A stretch of 64,000 nucleotides of DNA, taken from NCBI GenBank assembly GCA_963790435.1, contig CAWBOI010000001.1, positions 186,001-250,000 of the forward strand, read 5' to 3'. Source of the stretch: Ilyomonas sp963790435. GTDB lineage: Bacteria > Bacteroidota > Bacteroidia > Chitinophagales > Chitinophagaceae. A model generated the notes under the pieces. The model worked only from the letters and a program-made list of their open reading frames with translations, made no database searches and was not told the DNA's origin. The first letter of the stretch is position 1, and each line of letters starts with the position of its first letter. Below are positions 1 through 7,565 of this stretch, piece after piece. Both the position numbers and the translations under genes were made by a program.

Positions 1-82
1 AAGTTGTGTACATTAAATTCAAAACCGCTTTTTGTTTTTCGCTGCTAAAATTCTGAGTTTGTATCGCTTCTTCCAATTTCAC
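1..82 (-). CDS. MarR-family transcriptional regulator, 5' end only
   Basis: An open frame of 27 codons runs off the left edge of the window. It starts at a GTG and reads MKLEEAIQTQNFSSEKQKAV, followed by LNLMYTT. This resembles the first helix of Bacteroidota MarR-type winged-helix regulators, which commonly open with an MKLEE-like stretch and an N-L-x-Y-T segment. It is divergent from the BlaI gene, so the 125 bases between them would hold both promoters. Only the N-terminus is visible, so the DNA-binding domain itself is not seen and the family call rests on resemblance. Confidence 0.45.
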   Translation of the reverse strand, partial: MKLEEAIQTQNFSSEKQKAVLNLMYTT

Positions 83-92
83 AATGCAAATA

Positions 93-102
93 TATGTACA
101 TA
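93..102. promoter_or_regulatory. Palindrome TATGTACATA in the divergent regulator gap
   Basis: A perfect 10-base palindrome lies 11 bases before the proposed MarR-type start. MarR and BlaI proteins both bind short palindromes, and known BlaI operators carry a TACA/TGTA core. It may be an operator for either neighbour. Nothing in the sequence shows which. Confidence 0.3.
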
Positions 103-146
103 CATCTAATTTTATAGTCAGCGAATTGTAAAAGTTTTTCCTAACA

Positions 147-204
147 AACTAAAAGTTTAGTTGGTAAACTAAAATATTCGTTTATCTTCGACTAAATTTT
201 TAGT
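147..204. promoter_or_regulatory. Candidate operators of the BlaI-type repressor
   Basis: Two related dyads sit just before the BlaI start: AACTAAA-AG-TTTAGTT at 147-162 and ACTAAA-TT-TTTAGT at 191-204, with a lone half-site AACTAAA near 167-173. The second ends three bases before the ATG. Repeated dyads of one sequence at a repressor's own promoter are the usual sign of autoregulation. The sequence differs from the staphylococcal TACA-type operator. Confidence 0.45.
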
Positions 205-207
205 TGA

Positions 208-564
208 ATGAAACAGTTAACCAAAGCCGAAGAAGGCGTGATGCAAGCCTTATGGAAAATAGAAAAGGGGTTTTTAAAAGACATTGTTGAGGCGATGCCC
301 GACCCAAAACCACATTCCAATACCGTTGCCACCTTGCTGAAAATCCTGATTGAAAAAGAATTTGTGGCAACTGAAGTGTATGGACGGATGAACGAATACA
401 AACCCTGCATTTCCAAACAAGCTTATTTTAAGAACACCATGAATGGACTGGTGAAAGGCTATTTTAATGGTTCGTTTGCGCAGGCGGTTTCTTTTTTGGT
501 AGATGAAAAAAAGTTAAGCGTTGCCGATTTGGAAATGCTGTTACAACAAATTAAGAAAAAATAA
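208..564 (+). CDS. BlaI/MecI-family transcriptional repressor
   Basis: This 118-residue protein fits the BlaI/MecI/CopY family, winged-helix repressors inactivated by proteolysis when a membrane sensor of the BlaR1/M56 type is triggered. The N-terminal part (LTKAEEGVMQALW, then a helix-turn-helix with HSNTVATLLKIL near residues 38-49) is the DNA-binding domain. The C-terminal helices would form the dimer and contain the cleavage region. The length matches the family (about 120). The sensor gene follows after 11 bases, so the two form one operon, and dyads before the start suggest autoregulation. No beta-lactamase gene is nearby, so the regulated genes are unknown and may be cell-wall functions. 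Confidence 0.9.
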   Translation: MKQLTKAEEGVMQALWKIEKGFLKDIVEAMPDPKPHSNTVATLLKILIEKEFVATEVYGRMNEYKPCISKQAYFKNTMNGLVKGYFNGSFAQAVSFLVDEKKLSVADLEMLLQQIKKK

Positions 565-575
565 ACCCGATTGCT

Positions 576-2975
576 ATGCAAACACTTCTTTTTTATGCGT
601 TGAAAGTAATGATTTATTCCGCCATCTTTTTTGGGTATTACTGTATTGCGCTTCGCAACAAACGCTTTCATCATTACAACCGTTTTTATCTGTTGCTTAC
701 GGTTGTATTAAGTTTGTTTTTGCCATTAATTCATCTTCAGTTGTGGCAATGGAACAGCAGCAATACCGGAGTGATAAAATTGCTAAGTGTAACAACTGCG
801 AACGATTATGAAGCTGTTGTTTCCTCCCATTCTTCGGCTTTGGATTGGGCCAATATCGCAAGCCTGTGTTATTGCATCATTGCGCTGGGATTGTTGCTGG
901 CAGCCGCTTTGAGCGTGCTTTCCATTTTCCGGTTAAAAACAAAATACAAGGTTGATAAGATTGAAAGCATCAACTTTATCAACACCGATTTAGAGCAGTC
1001 GCCCTTTTCATTTTTCAATAATTTGTTCTGGAAAAACACACTCCTTTTAACTGATGAAGGTGGCAAACAAATTTTTAAACACGAACTAACGCACATTGAG
1101 CAAAAGCACAGTTGGGATAAGTTGTTCATGCGTATTGTTACGGCTTTGTTTTGGTTCAATCCACTGTACTGGCTGGCGCAAAAAGAGCTATCCATGATAC
1201 ACGAATTTATTGCCGATGAAAAAGCGGTTGAAAACAAAAGCGCTGAAGCTTTTGCAATGATGATATTACAATCGCAATATTCGAAAAGTGTTTTTTCTCC
1301 TGCACAATCATTTCATTATTCACCAATCAAAAGACGATTACTTATGCTTACCACATCAAAGAAACCCAGCTTTAGTTATGCAAGAAGAATTATGCTGTTA
1401 CCGCTACTTGCCATTAGTTTGTTTTTGTTTGCATTTAAGTTGAAGAAAAACGAAACAAAAACAAATGTTACTCATACAAACACGCCATTTGTTTTGGTGG
1501 TTGATGCAGGGCATGGCGGAACGGATAATGGTGCAATTGGATTGAACGACGTAAACGAAAAGGACATTAACTTATCAATTGCCAAGAAGATTGAAGAGTT
1601 GGCACCGGAATATGGTGTCAAAGTCTTGATGACAAGAGAAGACGACAAAACTGTTTCTTTACAAGACAGAATGGATTTTATTAGAGTTACTCAACCGAAT
1701 GCCTGTGTTTCTATTCACATCAATTCAAGTGCAGGACAAGAGACCGTCAGAAACGGCGCCTCGATTTATATACCGAGAAATGAAACGAAAGATAATTATA
1801 AACAAAGCTATTTGTTGGGATCCACTGTATTACAAAATGTCGAAAAAAATTTTACCGTTGACTCAACTTTACTGCAACGCAAAAGCAAAGGAATTTATAT
1901 TATCGATTCAAATCCTTATCCGGCAATCATTTTGGAATGTGGATACATAAACAACGATAATGACCTTAAGCAATTAGCTGATAATACTAAAATGGAACAA
2001 TTAGCAAGAGACATTTTGAAAGGCGTAGTCGCTTATGCAAATGCAGACAAGAATGCGTCTTTGCTCAACCATGACAACGGTAGCAATGATGCTCTGCAAT
2101 CATCTACTGATACCACAAAAAAGCCCACTCCTTTGTACATTGTTGATGGTAAAGAAACATCAGCAGAAGCGGTTGATAATATGGATAAAAACAAAATCGA
2201 ATCAATAAATGTTTTGAAAGGAACGGAAGCCACAAAACAATATGGCGATAAAGGAAAGAACGGTGTTGTAATAATCCAGCTAAAAAAGGGTATAGCTTTT
2301 AACTCAAACAAACAGAACAAAAAAGGTAAAACCGATAATAACGGTCTTGAAATAAAAATGGATAAAGCTGACTCTGCTTTGATTGTTTTAGATGGAACAA
2401 CAATTAATACCAAACAATTATACGTAATGAAGCCTGATGCAATTTCGTCTATAAATATACTTAAGGGGGAATCTGCAATATCGAAATACGGCGAAAAAGG
2501 AAGTAATGGCGTGATTGAAATAACATCAAAAAATGTAAATAACGAAAAGCAAGAAACCTCTTATTTCTCCGCGCCGGTAATAGTGAAAGATGATAAGCAA
2601 GCACAGGATACCAGTGGAAAAAATGGTAAGGAAGAAAATTATGAGAGAACATTTGTACAAACACAGGTACCGGCTTCTTTTCCCGGCAGCAAAGAAGGGT
2701 GGTTGAAATACCTGCAAAGAAATTTAAAAGCTGAAGTGCCTACAAACCATGGTGCGGTTCCCGGAACTTATAAAGTTGTTGTTTCATTTTTAGTTGATAC
2801 TGAAGGAAAACTGAGTGATGTTAAAGCTCAAAATGATCCTGGTTATGGCACAGCAGCAGAAGCGGTGCGTGTGATTAAAGAAGGACCCAACTGGATTCCG
2901 GCAAAACAAAACGGAAAAACTGTTACCGCGGAAACAAAACAAGCCATCGCTTTTCAGGTTAGTGAAGGCCGTTAA
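576..2975 (+). CDS. M56 (BlaR1-like) membrane protease fused to an amidase_3 domain, plug-like repeats and a TonB C-terminal domain
   Basis: This 799-residue protein is a multidomain sensor. Residues 1-290 hold several membrane helices and an M56 metalloprotease with the zinc motif HELTH at 169-173, the part that would cleave the BlaI partner. After a membrane segment near 265-290, residues about 305-490 form an amidase_3 (N-acetylmuramoyl-L-alanine amidase) domain: DAGHGG, an SIHIN motif and the glutamate in ILECGY are present, so zinc ligands and catalytic residues look intact. Two stretches near 520-570 and 600-650 share a pattern ending Y-G-x-K-G-x-N-G-V, as in TonB-receptor plug domains. 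The last 90 residues resemble the TonB C-terminal domain (GTYKVVVSFLVDTEGKL). M56 with plug/TonB tails is familiar in Bacteroidota; an added, apparently active amidase is unusual. I infer a sensor reading or trimming peptidoglycan fragments. Confidence 0.85.
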   Translation: MQTLLFYALKVMIYSAIFFGYYCIALRNKRFHHYNRFYLLLTVVLSLFLPLIHLQLWQWNSSNTGVIKLLSVTTANDYEAVVSSHSSALDWANIASLCYCIIALGLLLAAALSVLSIFRLKTKYKVDKIESINFINTDLEQSPFSFFNNLFWKNTLLLTDEGGKQIFKHELTHIEQKHSWDKLFMRIVTALFWFNPLYWLAQKELSMIHEFIADEKAVENKSAEAFAMMILQSQYSKSVFSPAQSFHYSPIKRRLLMLTTSKKPSFSYARRIMLLPLLAISLFLFAFKLKKNETKTNVTHTNTPFVLVVDAGHGGTDNGAIGLNDVNEKDINLSIAKKIEELAPEYGVKVLMTREDDKTVSLQDRMDFIRVTQPNACVSIHINSSAGQETVRNGASIYIPRNETKDNYKQSYLLGSTVLQNVEKNFTVDSTLLQRKSKGIYIIDSNPYPAIILECGYINNDNDLKQLADNTKMEQLARDILKGVVAYANADKNASLLNHDNGSNDALQSSTDTTKKPTPLYIVDGKETSAEAVDNMDKNKIESINVLKGTEATKQYGDKGKNGVVIIQLKKGIAFNSNKQNKKGKTDNNGLEIKMDKADSALIVLDGTTINTKQLYVMKPDAISSINILKGESAISKYGEKGSNGVIEITSKNVNNEKQETSYFSAPVIVKDDKQAQDTSGKNGKEENYERTFVQTQVPASFPGSKEGWLKYLQRNLKAEVPTNHGAVPGTYKVVVSFLVDTEGKLSDVKAQNDPGYGTAAEAVRVIKEGPNWIPAKQNGKTVTAETKQAIAFQVSEGR

Positions 2976-2981
2976 TTCGAT

Positions 2982-3026
2982 AAAAACAAAAGCAGCAGCG
3001 TATAAAACACTGCTGCTTTTGTTTTT
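2982..3026. terminator. Bidirectional intrinsic terminator between convergent genes
   Basis: Perfect 17-base arms (2982-2998 and 3010-3026, core GCAGCAG/CTGCTGC, flanked by A-rich and T-rich ends) enclose an 11-base loop. The A/T tails let it act in both directions, serving the M56 gene and purM. The right arm runs into a copy of the repeated word TTTGTTTTTGC (3018-3028). Confidence 0.85.
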
Positions 3027-3046
3027 GCCCAAAAAATCAACTCCTT

Positions 3047-4276
3047 TTAATTCACATACTCAATCACTTCATCACCTCGTCTCAGTTCCAATTTCAAGCT
3101 ATCAGAAGTTTCTGTATGCCCGATAATTTTTGCTTCGATGTTCAACTCTTTCGCCATTGCAATCATCGCTTCTGCAACTTTTTCGTTGGTAAAAATTTCC
3201 AGCCGGTGGCCCATGTTAAATACCTGGTACATTTCCCTGTTGTCGGCACCGGAATTTTGTTGAATCAATTTAAAAATCGGTGGTGTTTCAAACAAATTAT
3301 CCTTCACTACTTTCATTGGAGTTGGCAGGTATTTCATGCACTTCGTTTGTCCGCCTCCACTGCAATGTATAACACCATGTATGTCGCCGAAATGCTCATC
3401 CAGTAAGCGTTTCATTAAAGGAGCGTACGTGCGTGTTGGACTTAACAACAGCTTACCAATGGTGAGTGATGAGTTGTGAATGGTGAGTGAATCGGTTAAT
3501 TTGTTTTTGCCGATATAAACCACGTTTTCATTTAACGTTGGCTCATACGTTTCAGGATATTTTTCGGCATACCATTTACTCAACACATCATGCCTTGCGC
3601 TGGTTAAACCATTGCTGCCAAGTCCGCTGTTGTATTCGTTTTCATAACTCGCTTGTCCAAACGAAGCAAAACCAACAATCACATCACCGGCTCCAATTTT
3701 TTCGTTAGTGATCAAGCCGCTTTTGTGTTGCCGCGCCATCATCGTTCCGTTCACGGCAATGGTGCGAACCACATCACCCACATCTGCTGTTTCCCCACCG
3801 AGATATTGGATGTTTACTCCAAATGTTTTCAGCAATTCAAAAAATTCCTGCGTGCCATCAATAATCGCTTTCAGCACTTCGCCAGGAATCAATTTTTTGT
3901 TTCTATCAATGGTTGATGAAAACAAAAGATTGTTGCAAACGCCTACACAAAGCAAATCATCCAAATTCATTGCCACCGCATCCTGTGCAATGCCTTTCCA
4001 AACGCTTGTTTCGCCGGTTTCTTTCCAATACAAATAAGCGAGAATACTTTTTGTGCCCGCACCATCGGCGTGCATAATATTTACAAAGTTGTTATCACCA
4101 CCGATAAAATCAGGATACATCTTGCAAAACGCATGAGGATACAAGCCGGCATCTAAATTTTGTATCGCGGCATGAACGTCTTCTTTTTGTGCCGATACGC
4201 CGCGTTGTGAATAGAGATCGCCTCCGTCCGCCTTTGGCAGAGAGCCCGTAACCCGTTCATTATTTTTTATCATCAT
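3047..4276 (-). CDS. purM: Phosphoribosylformylglycinamidine cyclo-ligase (AIR synthase)
   Basis: The product closes the imidazole ring in step five of purine synthesis, converting FGAM and ATP to AIR. It matches the Bacteroidota form of PurM: LYSQRGVSAQKEDVHAAI near the N-terminus, HADGAGTKS, the MNLDDLLCVG segment and a GGGQTKCMKYLP segment in the C-terminal half. The open frame extends upstream to 4444, but I chose the ATG at 4276 because a TAnnTTTG box lies just before it and the upstream part (SPPRRRVW) looks like translated repeat DNA. Even so, the first 17 residues before LYSQRG look foreign. A second oddity is SLTIHNSSLTIG, encoded by a 12-base direct repeat at 3458-3490. The gene is divergent from ribF. 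Confidence 0.88.
   Translation of the reverse strand: MMIKNNERVTGSLPKADGGDLYSQRGVSAQKEDVHAAIQNLDAGLYPHAFCKMYPDFIGGDNNFVNIMHADGAGTKSILAYLYWKETGETSVWKGIAQDAVAMNLDDLLCVGVCNNLLFSSTIDRNKKLIPGEVLKAIIDGTQEFFELLKTFGVNIQYLGGETADVGDVVRTIAVNGTMMARQHKSGLITNEKIGAGDVIVGFASFGQASYENEYNSGLGSNGLTSARHDVLSKWYAEKYPETYEPTLNENVVYIGKNKLTDSLTIHNSSLTIGKLLLSPTRTYAPLMKRLLDEHFGDIHGVIHCSGGGQTKCMKYLPTPMKVVKDNLFETPPIFKLIQQNSGADNREMYQVFNMGHRLEIFTNEKVAEAMIAMAKELNIEAKIIGHTETSDSLKLELRRGDEVIEYVN
3458..3490. repeat. 12-base direct repeat translated inside purM
   Basis: AATGGTGAGTGA occurs twice (3458-3469 and 3479-3490), nine bases apart. It is read in frame in PurM as SLTI-HNS-SLTI. The same TCACCACTCAC-type vocabulary recurs in ribF (5117-5145) and in the ribF-holA gap (5369-5413), so it looks like one short dispersed repeat family. 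Confidence 0.7.
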
Positions 4277-4290
4277 CAATGAAATATTGG

Positions 4291-4298
4291 CAAATGTA
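4291..4298 (-). promoter_or_regulatory. Candidate -7 box of purM
   Basis: On the minus strand this reads TACATTTG, matching the Bacteroidota -7 consensus TAnnTTTG, 14 bases before the chosen purM ATG. I see no clear -33 TTTG at the usual spacing. Confidence 0.4.
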
Positions 4299-4369
4299 AA
4301 GGCTATCATTTTGTTTTGTTGCTTCCAAACTCTTCGCCGCGGCGGACTCGGGGCTTTGCTTCCTTCTCT

Positions 4370-4377
4370 TATCTTTG
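4370..4377 (+). promoter_or_regulatory. Candidate -7 box of ribF
   Basis: TATCTTTG matches TAnnTTTG and lies only eight bases before the ribF ATG at 4386, implying a very short leader. This supports starting ribF at 4386 rather than at the upstream in-frame ATG at 4287. Confidence 0.45.
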
Positions 4378-4385
4378 TTTCGATT

Positions 4386-5357
4386 ATGCAGGTGCACAGA
4401 GATTTATCATTCTTACCCACATTTCGCAACGCTGTTATTACCATCGGAACTTTTGATGGTGTTCATGCCGGGCATCGGAAAATTATTGAACAATTAAAAA
4501 ACGAAGCGGAACGGGTTGCCGGCGAAACGGTAATTATTACGTTTCATCCGCATCCCCGCAAAGTGGTTGCCGGCCAATCGCCCGTTGACATTCTAACAAC
4601 GTTATCAGAAAAAATTGAACTGCTTGGGCAGCTTTCTGTTGACCATTTGATTGTCATTCCTTTTGATGAAGCCTTTGCGGCACAAACGGCGGAAGAATAC
4701 ATTCAGAGTTTTCTGGTTGCTACTTTTCATCCACATACGATCATCATTGGTTACGATCATAAATTTGGAAGGGGCAGAATCGGTAACTATCAATTGCTTG
4801 AAAAATGGGGTAGTAACTTAGGTTTTCGCGTAAAAGAAATACCGGAGCAATTGCTGAACGAAGTGATTGTTTCTTCTACTAAAATAAGAACTGCCTTACT
4901 AAACAACGACGTGAAAACAGCCAACCAATTTTTAAGCTATGATTATTTTTTTGAAGGTATTGTTGTGAAGGGCAAGCAATTGGGCAGAACGTTGGGCTAT
5001 CCTACGGCAAACATTGAAGTTAATGACAATGAGAAACTCATTCCGGGCAATGGCATTTATGCCGTTGAGGTTCGATTGATGGATGCTGAACTGTCAAAAA
5101 CTCATGTAAAAACAAACTCACCACTCACTACTTCTCACTCACTCAAAGGCATGATGAGCATTGGTTTGAATCCTACGGTGAATGGTACCAAGCGCACCAT
5201 TGAAGTGAATCTTTTTGATTTTAGTGAAGATATTTATGGAAATACATTACGCGTTTCTCTCAAAGCCTATTTGCGTCCGGAAGAAAAGTTTGAAAACCTT
5301 GAAGCGTTGAAAGAGCAACTCGCAAAAGACAAAGAGAATTCAATGTCAATTTTTTAA
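4386..5357 (+). CDS. ribF: Bifunctional riboflavin kinase / FAD synthetase
   Basis: RibF phosphorylates riboflavin to FMN and adenylylates FMN to FAD. The N-terminal nucleotidyltransferase domain is clear (ITIGTFDGVHAGHRKII, the HxGH signature, near residues 18-34), followed by VSSTKIRTALLNNDV and the kinase domain with GRTLGYPTANIE. The start is MQVHRDLSFLP at 4386, giving 323 residues, normal for the family. Between strands of the kinase domain there is an extra segment (roughly SKTHVKTNSPLTTSHSLKG) just before GMMSIGLNPTVNGTKR; its DNA belongs to the TCACCACTCAC repeat family. The gene is divergent from purM and convergent with holA. Confidence 0.93.
   Translation: MQVHRDLSFLPTFRNAVITIGTFDGVHAGHRKIIEQLKNEAERVAGETVIITFHPHPRKVVAGQSPVDILTTLSEKIELLGQLSVDHLIVIPFDEAFAAQTAEEYIQSFLVATFHPHTIIIGYDHKFGRGRIGNYQLLEKWGSNLGFRVKEIPEQLLNEVIVSSTKIRTALLNNDVKTANQFLSYDYFFEGIVVKGKQLGRTLGYPTANIEVNDNEKLIPGNGIYAVEVRLMDAELSKTHVKTNSPLTTSHSLKGMMSIGLNPTVNGTKRTIEVNLFDFSEDIYGNTLRVSLKAYLRPEEKFENLEALKEQLAKDKENSMSIF
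5117..5145. repeat. TCACCACTCAC-type repeat translated inside ribF
   Basis: The stretch is built from imperfect copies of CTCACCACTCACT and TCTCACTCACT. It encodes NSPLTTSHSL in the riboflavin kinase domain, where homologues normally have a short loop. It resembles the repeats at 3458-3490 and 5369-5413. Confidence 0.6.
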
Positions 5358-5368
5358 AATTAATTGGC

Positions 5369-5413
5369 GAGTGGTGAATGGGGAGTCTGCTTTTCACTCA
5401 TAGTTCACCACTC
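5369..5413. repeat. Inverted repeat between ribF and holA
   Basis: GAGTGGTGAA (5369-5378) and TTCACCACTC (5404-5413) are perfect 10-base inverted arms in the gap between two convergent genes. It may serve as a terminator, though it lacks strong T-tails, and its sequence is the intergenic form of the repeat found inside purM and ribF. Confidence 0.6.
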
Positions 5414-5425
5414 ACAATAATAACA

Positions 5426-6424
5426 TCAGCACATCATCTTCACCGCCAACTCTTTCAACAAATCGGCATCATCAGTTCCGGTATCGCCAATGCCAATGCT
5501 TCGTAAATTGTACTGATGCAAAAGTAACAGCACTTTTTCAATGCCTGCAGAACCATACAAAGCTGAAGTTTGCAACGCTAGTTTAGCAGCATAAAAATTG
5601 TTGTAAAACAAAGAAGCGACTTTCTTTTCGCTTTTGTCCTCCAACGCATAAATCGCATACACTTTACTGAAATAATTGTACAGTGTTGGCAACACCAATT
5701 GTATGGGTCCGGCTTTTGGATTGTGAGCAAAATATTGAATGATGCGAAGCGTTTTCGACATGTCTTTTTTTGCCAAAGCATCCTGCAATTCAAAGGCATT
5801 AAATTCTTTGCTGATGCCAATGTATTGTTCAATGTCTTCTTCGGTAATGTTCTTCCGACCTTTCAAGTTGATAACGAGCTTATCAATTTCATTAGCTATG
5901 CGCGAAAGGTCGGAACCAATGTTATCAACCAGCATCTGCAAGCCTTTGTGAGAGATGGTTAAGTCCTTATTTTGAATGTAACCGCTTGTCCATTGAGGCA
6001 GTTCGTAATCTTTTAATTTATTGCTATTAAGTATATCGCCATTTTTTTTTATCAGCTTCGAAAATTTGGTACGTGCATCTAATTTCTTGTCTTTATAACC
6101 AATCACTAAAACTGTTGATGGCAATGGTTTTTCAACATAGCTTTCAAGCTTGTCAATATCGCGCATGTGCTGTGCTTCTTTCAGCAAAACCACTTGCCGT
6201 TCAGCAAACATCGGATAGCGCCGGCAAGCATTTACTACGGTAGCCCATTCAGCATCTTTACCATAAAAAATAGTCAGATTAAAACCCGCTTCGCTTTCAT
6301 TCAAAATGCTGTGCTCGGCATAGTTTATCACTTTATCAATGAAGTACGATTCATCACCTTCCAGCCAATAAATCGGTTTAAAAACATTCTTTTTCCAATC
6401 GTTGATAACGCTTTCAGCAGACAT
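5426..6424 (-). CDS. holA: DNA polymerase III delta subunit
   Basis: HolA is the clamp-loader subunit that opens the sliding clamp. The 332-residue product fits the family in length and layout: an N-terminal domain beginning with W-K-x-x-x-F-K-P-I-Y-W-L-E-G-D-E (typical of delta subunits), a middle domain with GSDLSRIANEIDKL near residue 165-180, and a helical C-terminal domain. The start MSAESVIN at 6424 is the only good one. Upstream is a 264-base gap filled by an inverted-repeat element; downstream it converges on ribF. Confidence 0.9.
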   Translation of the reverse strand: MSAESVINDWKKNVFKPIYWLEGDESYFIDKVINYAEHSILNESEAGFNLTIFYGKDAEWATVVNACRRYPMFAERQVVLLKEAQHMRDIDKLESYVEKPLPSTVLVIGYKDKKLDARTKFSKLIKKNGDILNSNKLKDYELPQWTSGYIQNKDLTISHKGLQMLVDNIGSDLSRIANEIDKLVINLKGRKNITEEDIEQYIGISKEFNAFELQDALAKKDMSKTLRIIQYFAHNPKAGPIQLVLPTLYNYFSKVYAIYALEDKSEKKVASLFYNNFYAAKLALQTSALYGSAGIEKVLLLLHQYNLRSIGIGDTGTDDADLLKELAVKMMC

Positions 6425-6433
6425 AAAGCAAAG

Positions 6434-6692
6434 ATAGCTGTGAGCCTTGAGCTATGAGCTACGAGATTTGAGCTTTCGATTGATTGTTTCAAATATAAAA
6501 TACAATCTTTATGTCACCAGCGTTAGCAACTCCGGTTGAACATCGTTGTGTCACTCACTTGTGCGCATTGTCCGCTATGCGGGCTAAGTGTAAAATCTTT
6601 ATCTATAGGTAACATAAAAAAGCTTTGGCTACGTGAACTAAAGCCTCAGTACTTTAAAAACTCATAGCTCATGGCTCGAAGCTCATAGCTAC
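6434..6692. repeat. 259-base element with 32-base imperfect inverted termini
   Basis: The left arm 6434-6465 and the right arm 6661-6692 match as inverted repeats at 26 of 32 positions, and all six differences are transitions. Both arms are made of GAGCTATGAGCT-like units. The element fills the gap between holA and fabI almost exactly, and its right arm overlaps the fabI stop codon. It has no open frame. It resembles a miniature, non-coding dispersed element, or a pair of repeats in opposite orientation. Confidence 0.65.
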
Positions 6693-7504
6693 TTTTCCAT
6701 TTGCTCAATTACTTCAGCAGAAACTCCTGTAAAAGAAAACCCGCCATCGTGATACAAATTTTGCATCGTTACCATACGTGTTAAATCTGAAAATAAGGTA
6801 ACGCAATAGTTCGCACAATCTTCCGCAGTTGCATTGCCCAGCGGACTCATTTTTTCGGCATAAGAAATAAACCCGTCAAAACCTTTAACGCCACTACCGG
6901 CCGTAGTGCGGGTTGGTGATTGCGAAACGGTATTGATGCGCACTTTATTCTTTTTGGCATATTGATAACCAAAGCTGCGGGCAATGCTTTCAAGGAATGA
7001 TTTGGCATCTGCCATTTCATTGTAATCGGGAAATACACGCTGCCCAGCAATATAAGTTAATGCTACTACGCTGCCCCATTCCTTAATGGCATCCATGTTA
7101 TAACACAGTTGCAGTAAGCGGTGCAGGCTCATAGCAGAAATGTCCATTGTTTTGTGCGTGAAATCGTAGTTTAAGTTTGTATAAGAATTGTTTTTGCGCA
7201 TATTCATGCTCATGCCCACGCTATGAAGAATAAAATCAATTTGTCCGCCAAAATGCTCCATGCTTTTAGTGATGAGGTTTTTCATATCATCATTGCTGGT
7301 AACATCGGCAGCGATTACAGGTGCATCGCCACATTCTTTGGCAAGGTTGTTTATCTCGCCCATGCGCATGGCAATGGGAGCGTTGGTAAGTACAAGCTGT
7401 GCGCCTTCTTCGTAACATTTTTGGGCAACTTTCCAGGCAATGGATTGATCGTTTAATGCACCAAATATGATTCCTTTTTTTCCTCCTAACAAATTATACG
7501 ACAT
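6689..7504 (-). CDS. fabI: Enoyl-[acyl-carrier-protein] reductase (NADH)
   Basis: FabI makes the last reduction of each round of type II fatty acid synthesis. The 271-residue protein begins MSYNLLGGKKGIIFGALND, the modified nucleotide-binding motif of FabI. The catalytic tyrosine and lysine appear as Y161-x6-K168 (YNEMADAK), with a further tyrosine at 151 matching the family. Near the C-terminus NLYHDGGFSFTG is the usual FabI ending. It is the classical triclosan-target type. The stop codon lies in the right arm of the adjacent inverted-repeat element. Confidence 0.95.
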   Translation of the reverse strand: MSYNLLGGKKGIIFGALNDQSIAWKVAQKCYEEGAQLVLTNAPIAMRMGEINNLAKECGDAPVIAADVTSNDDMKNLITKSMEHFGGQIDFILHSVGMSMNMRKNNSYTNLNYDFTHKTMDISAMSLHRLLQLCYNMDAIKEWGSVVALTYIAGQRVFPDYNEMADAKSFLESIARSFGYQYAKKNKVRINTVSQSPTRTTAGSGVKGFDGFISYAEKMSPLGNATAEDCANYCVTLFSDLTRMVTMQNLYHDGGFSFTGVSAEVIEQMEK

Positions 7505-7565
7505 GACAATGTTGATTTAATAATTGAAAACAAAGAAAAGGAATTTTAAAAAGGAAGGCGCGATT

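Noticed and set aside
3458..3490. CRISPR-like repeat
   Set aside because: Only two 12-base units, translated in frame; no array, no spacers and no cas genes anywhere in the window.
4277..4444. N-terminal extension of purM to 4444
   Set aside because: The extra residues have no counterpart in PurM, run over the ribF start region and lie upstream of a good -7 box.
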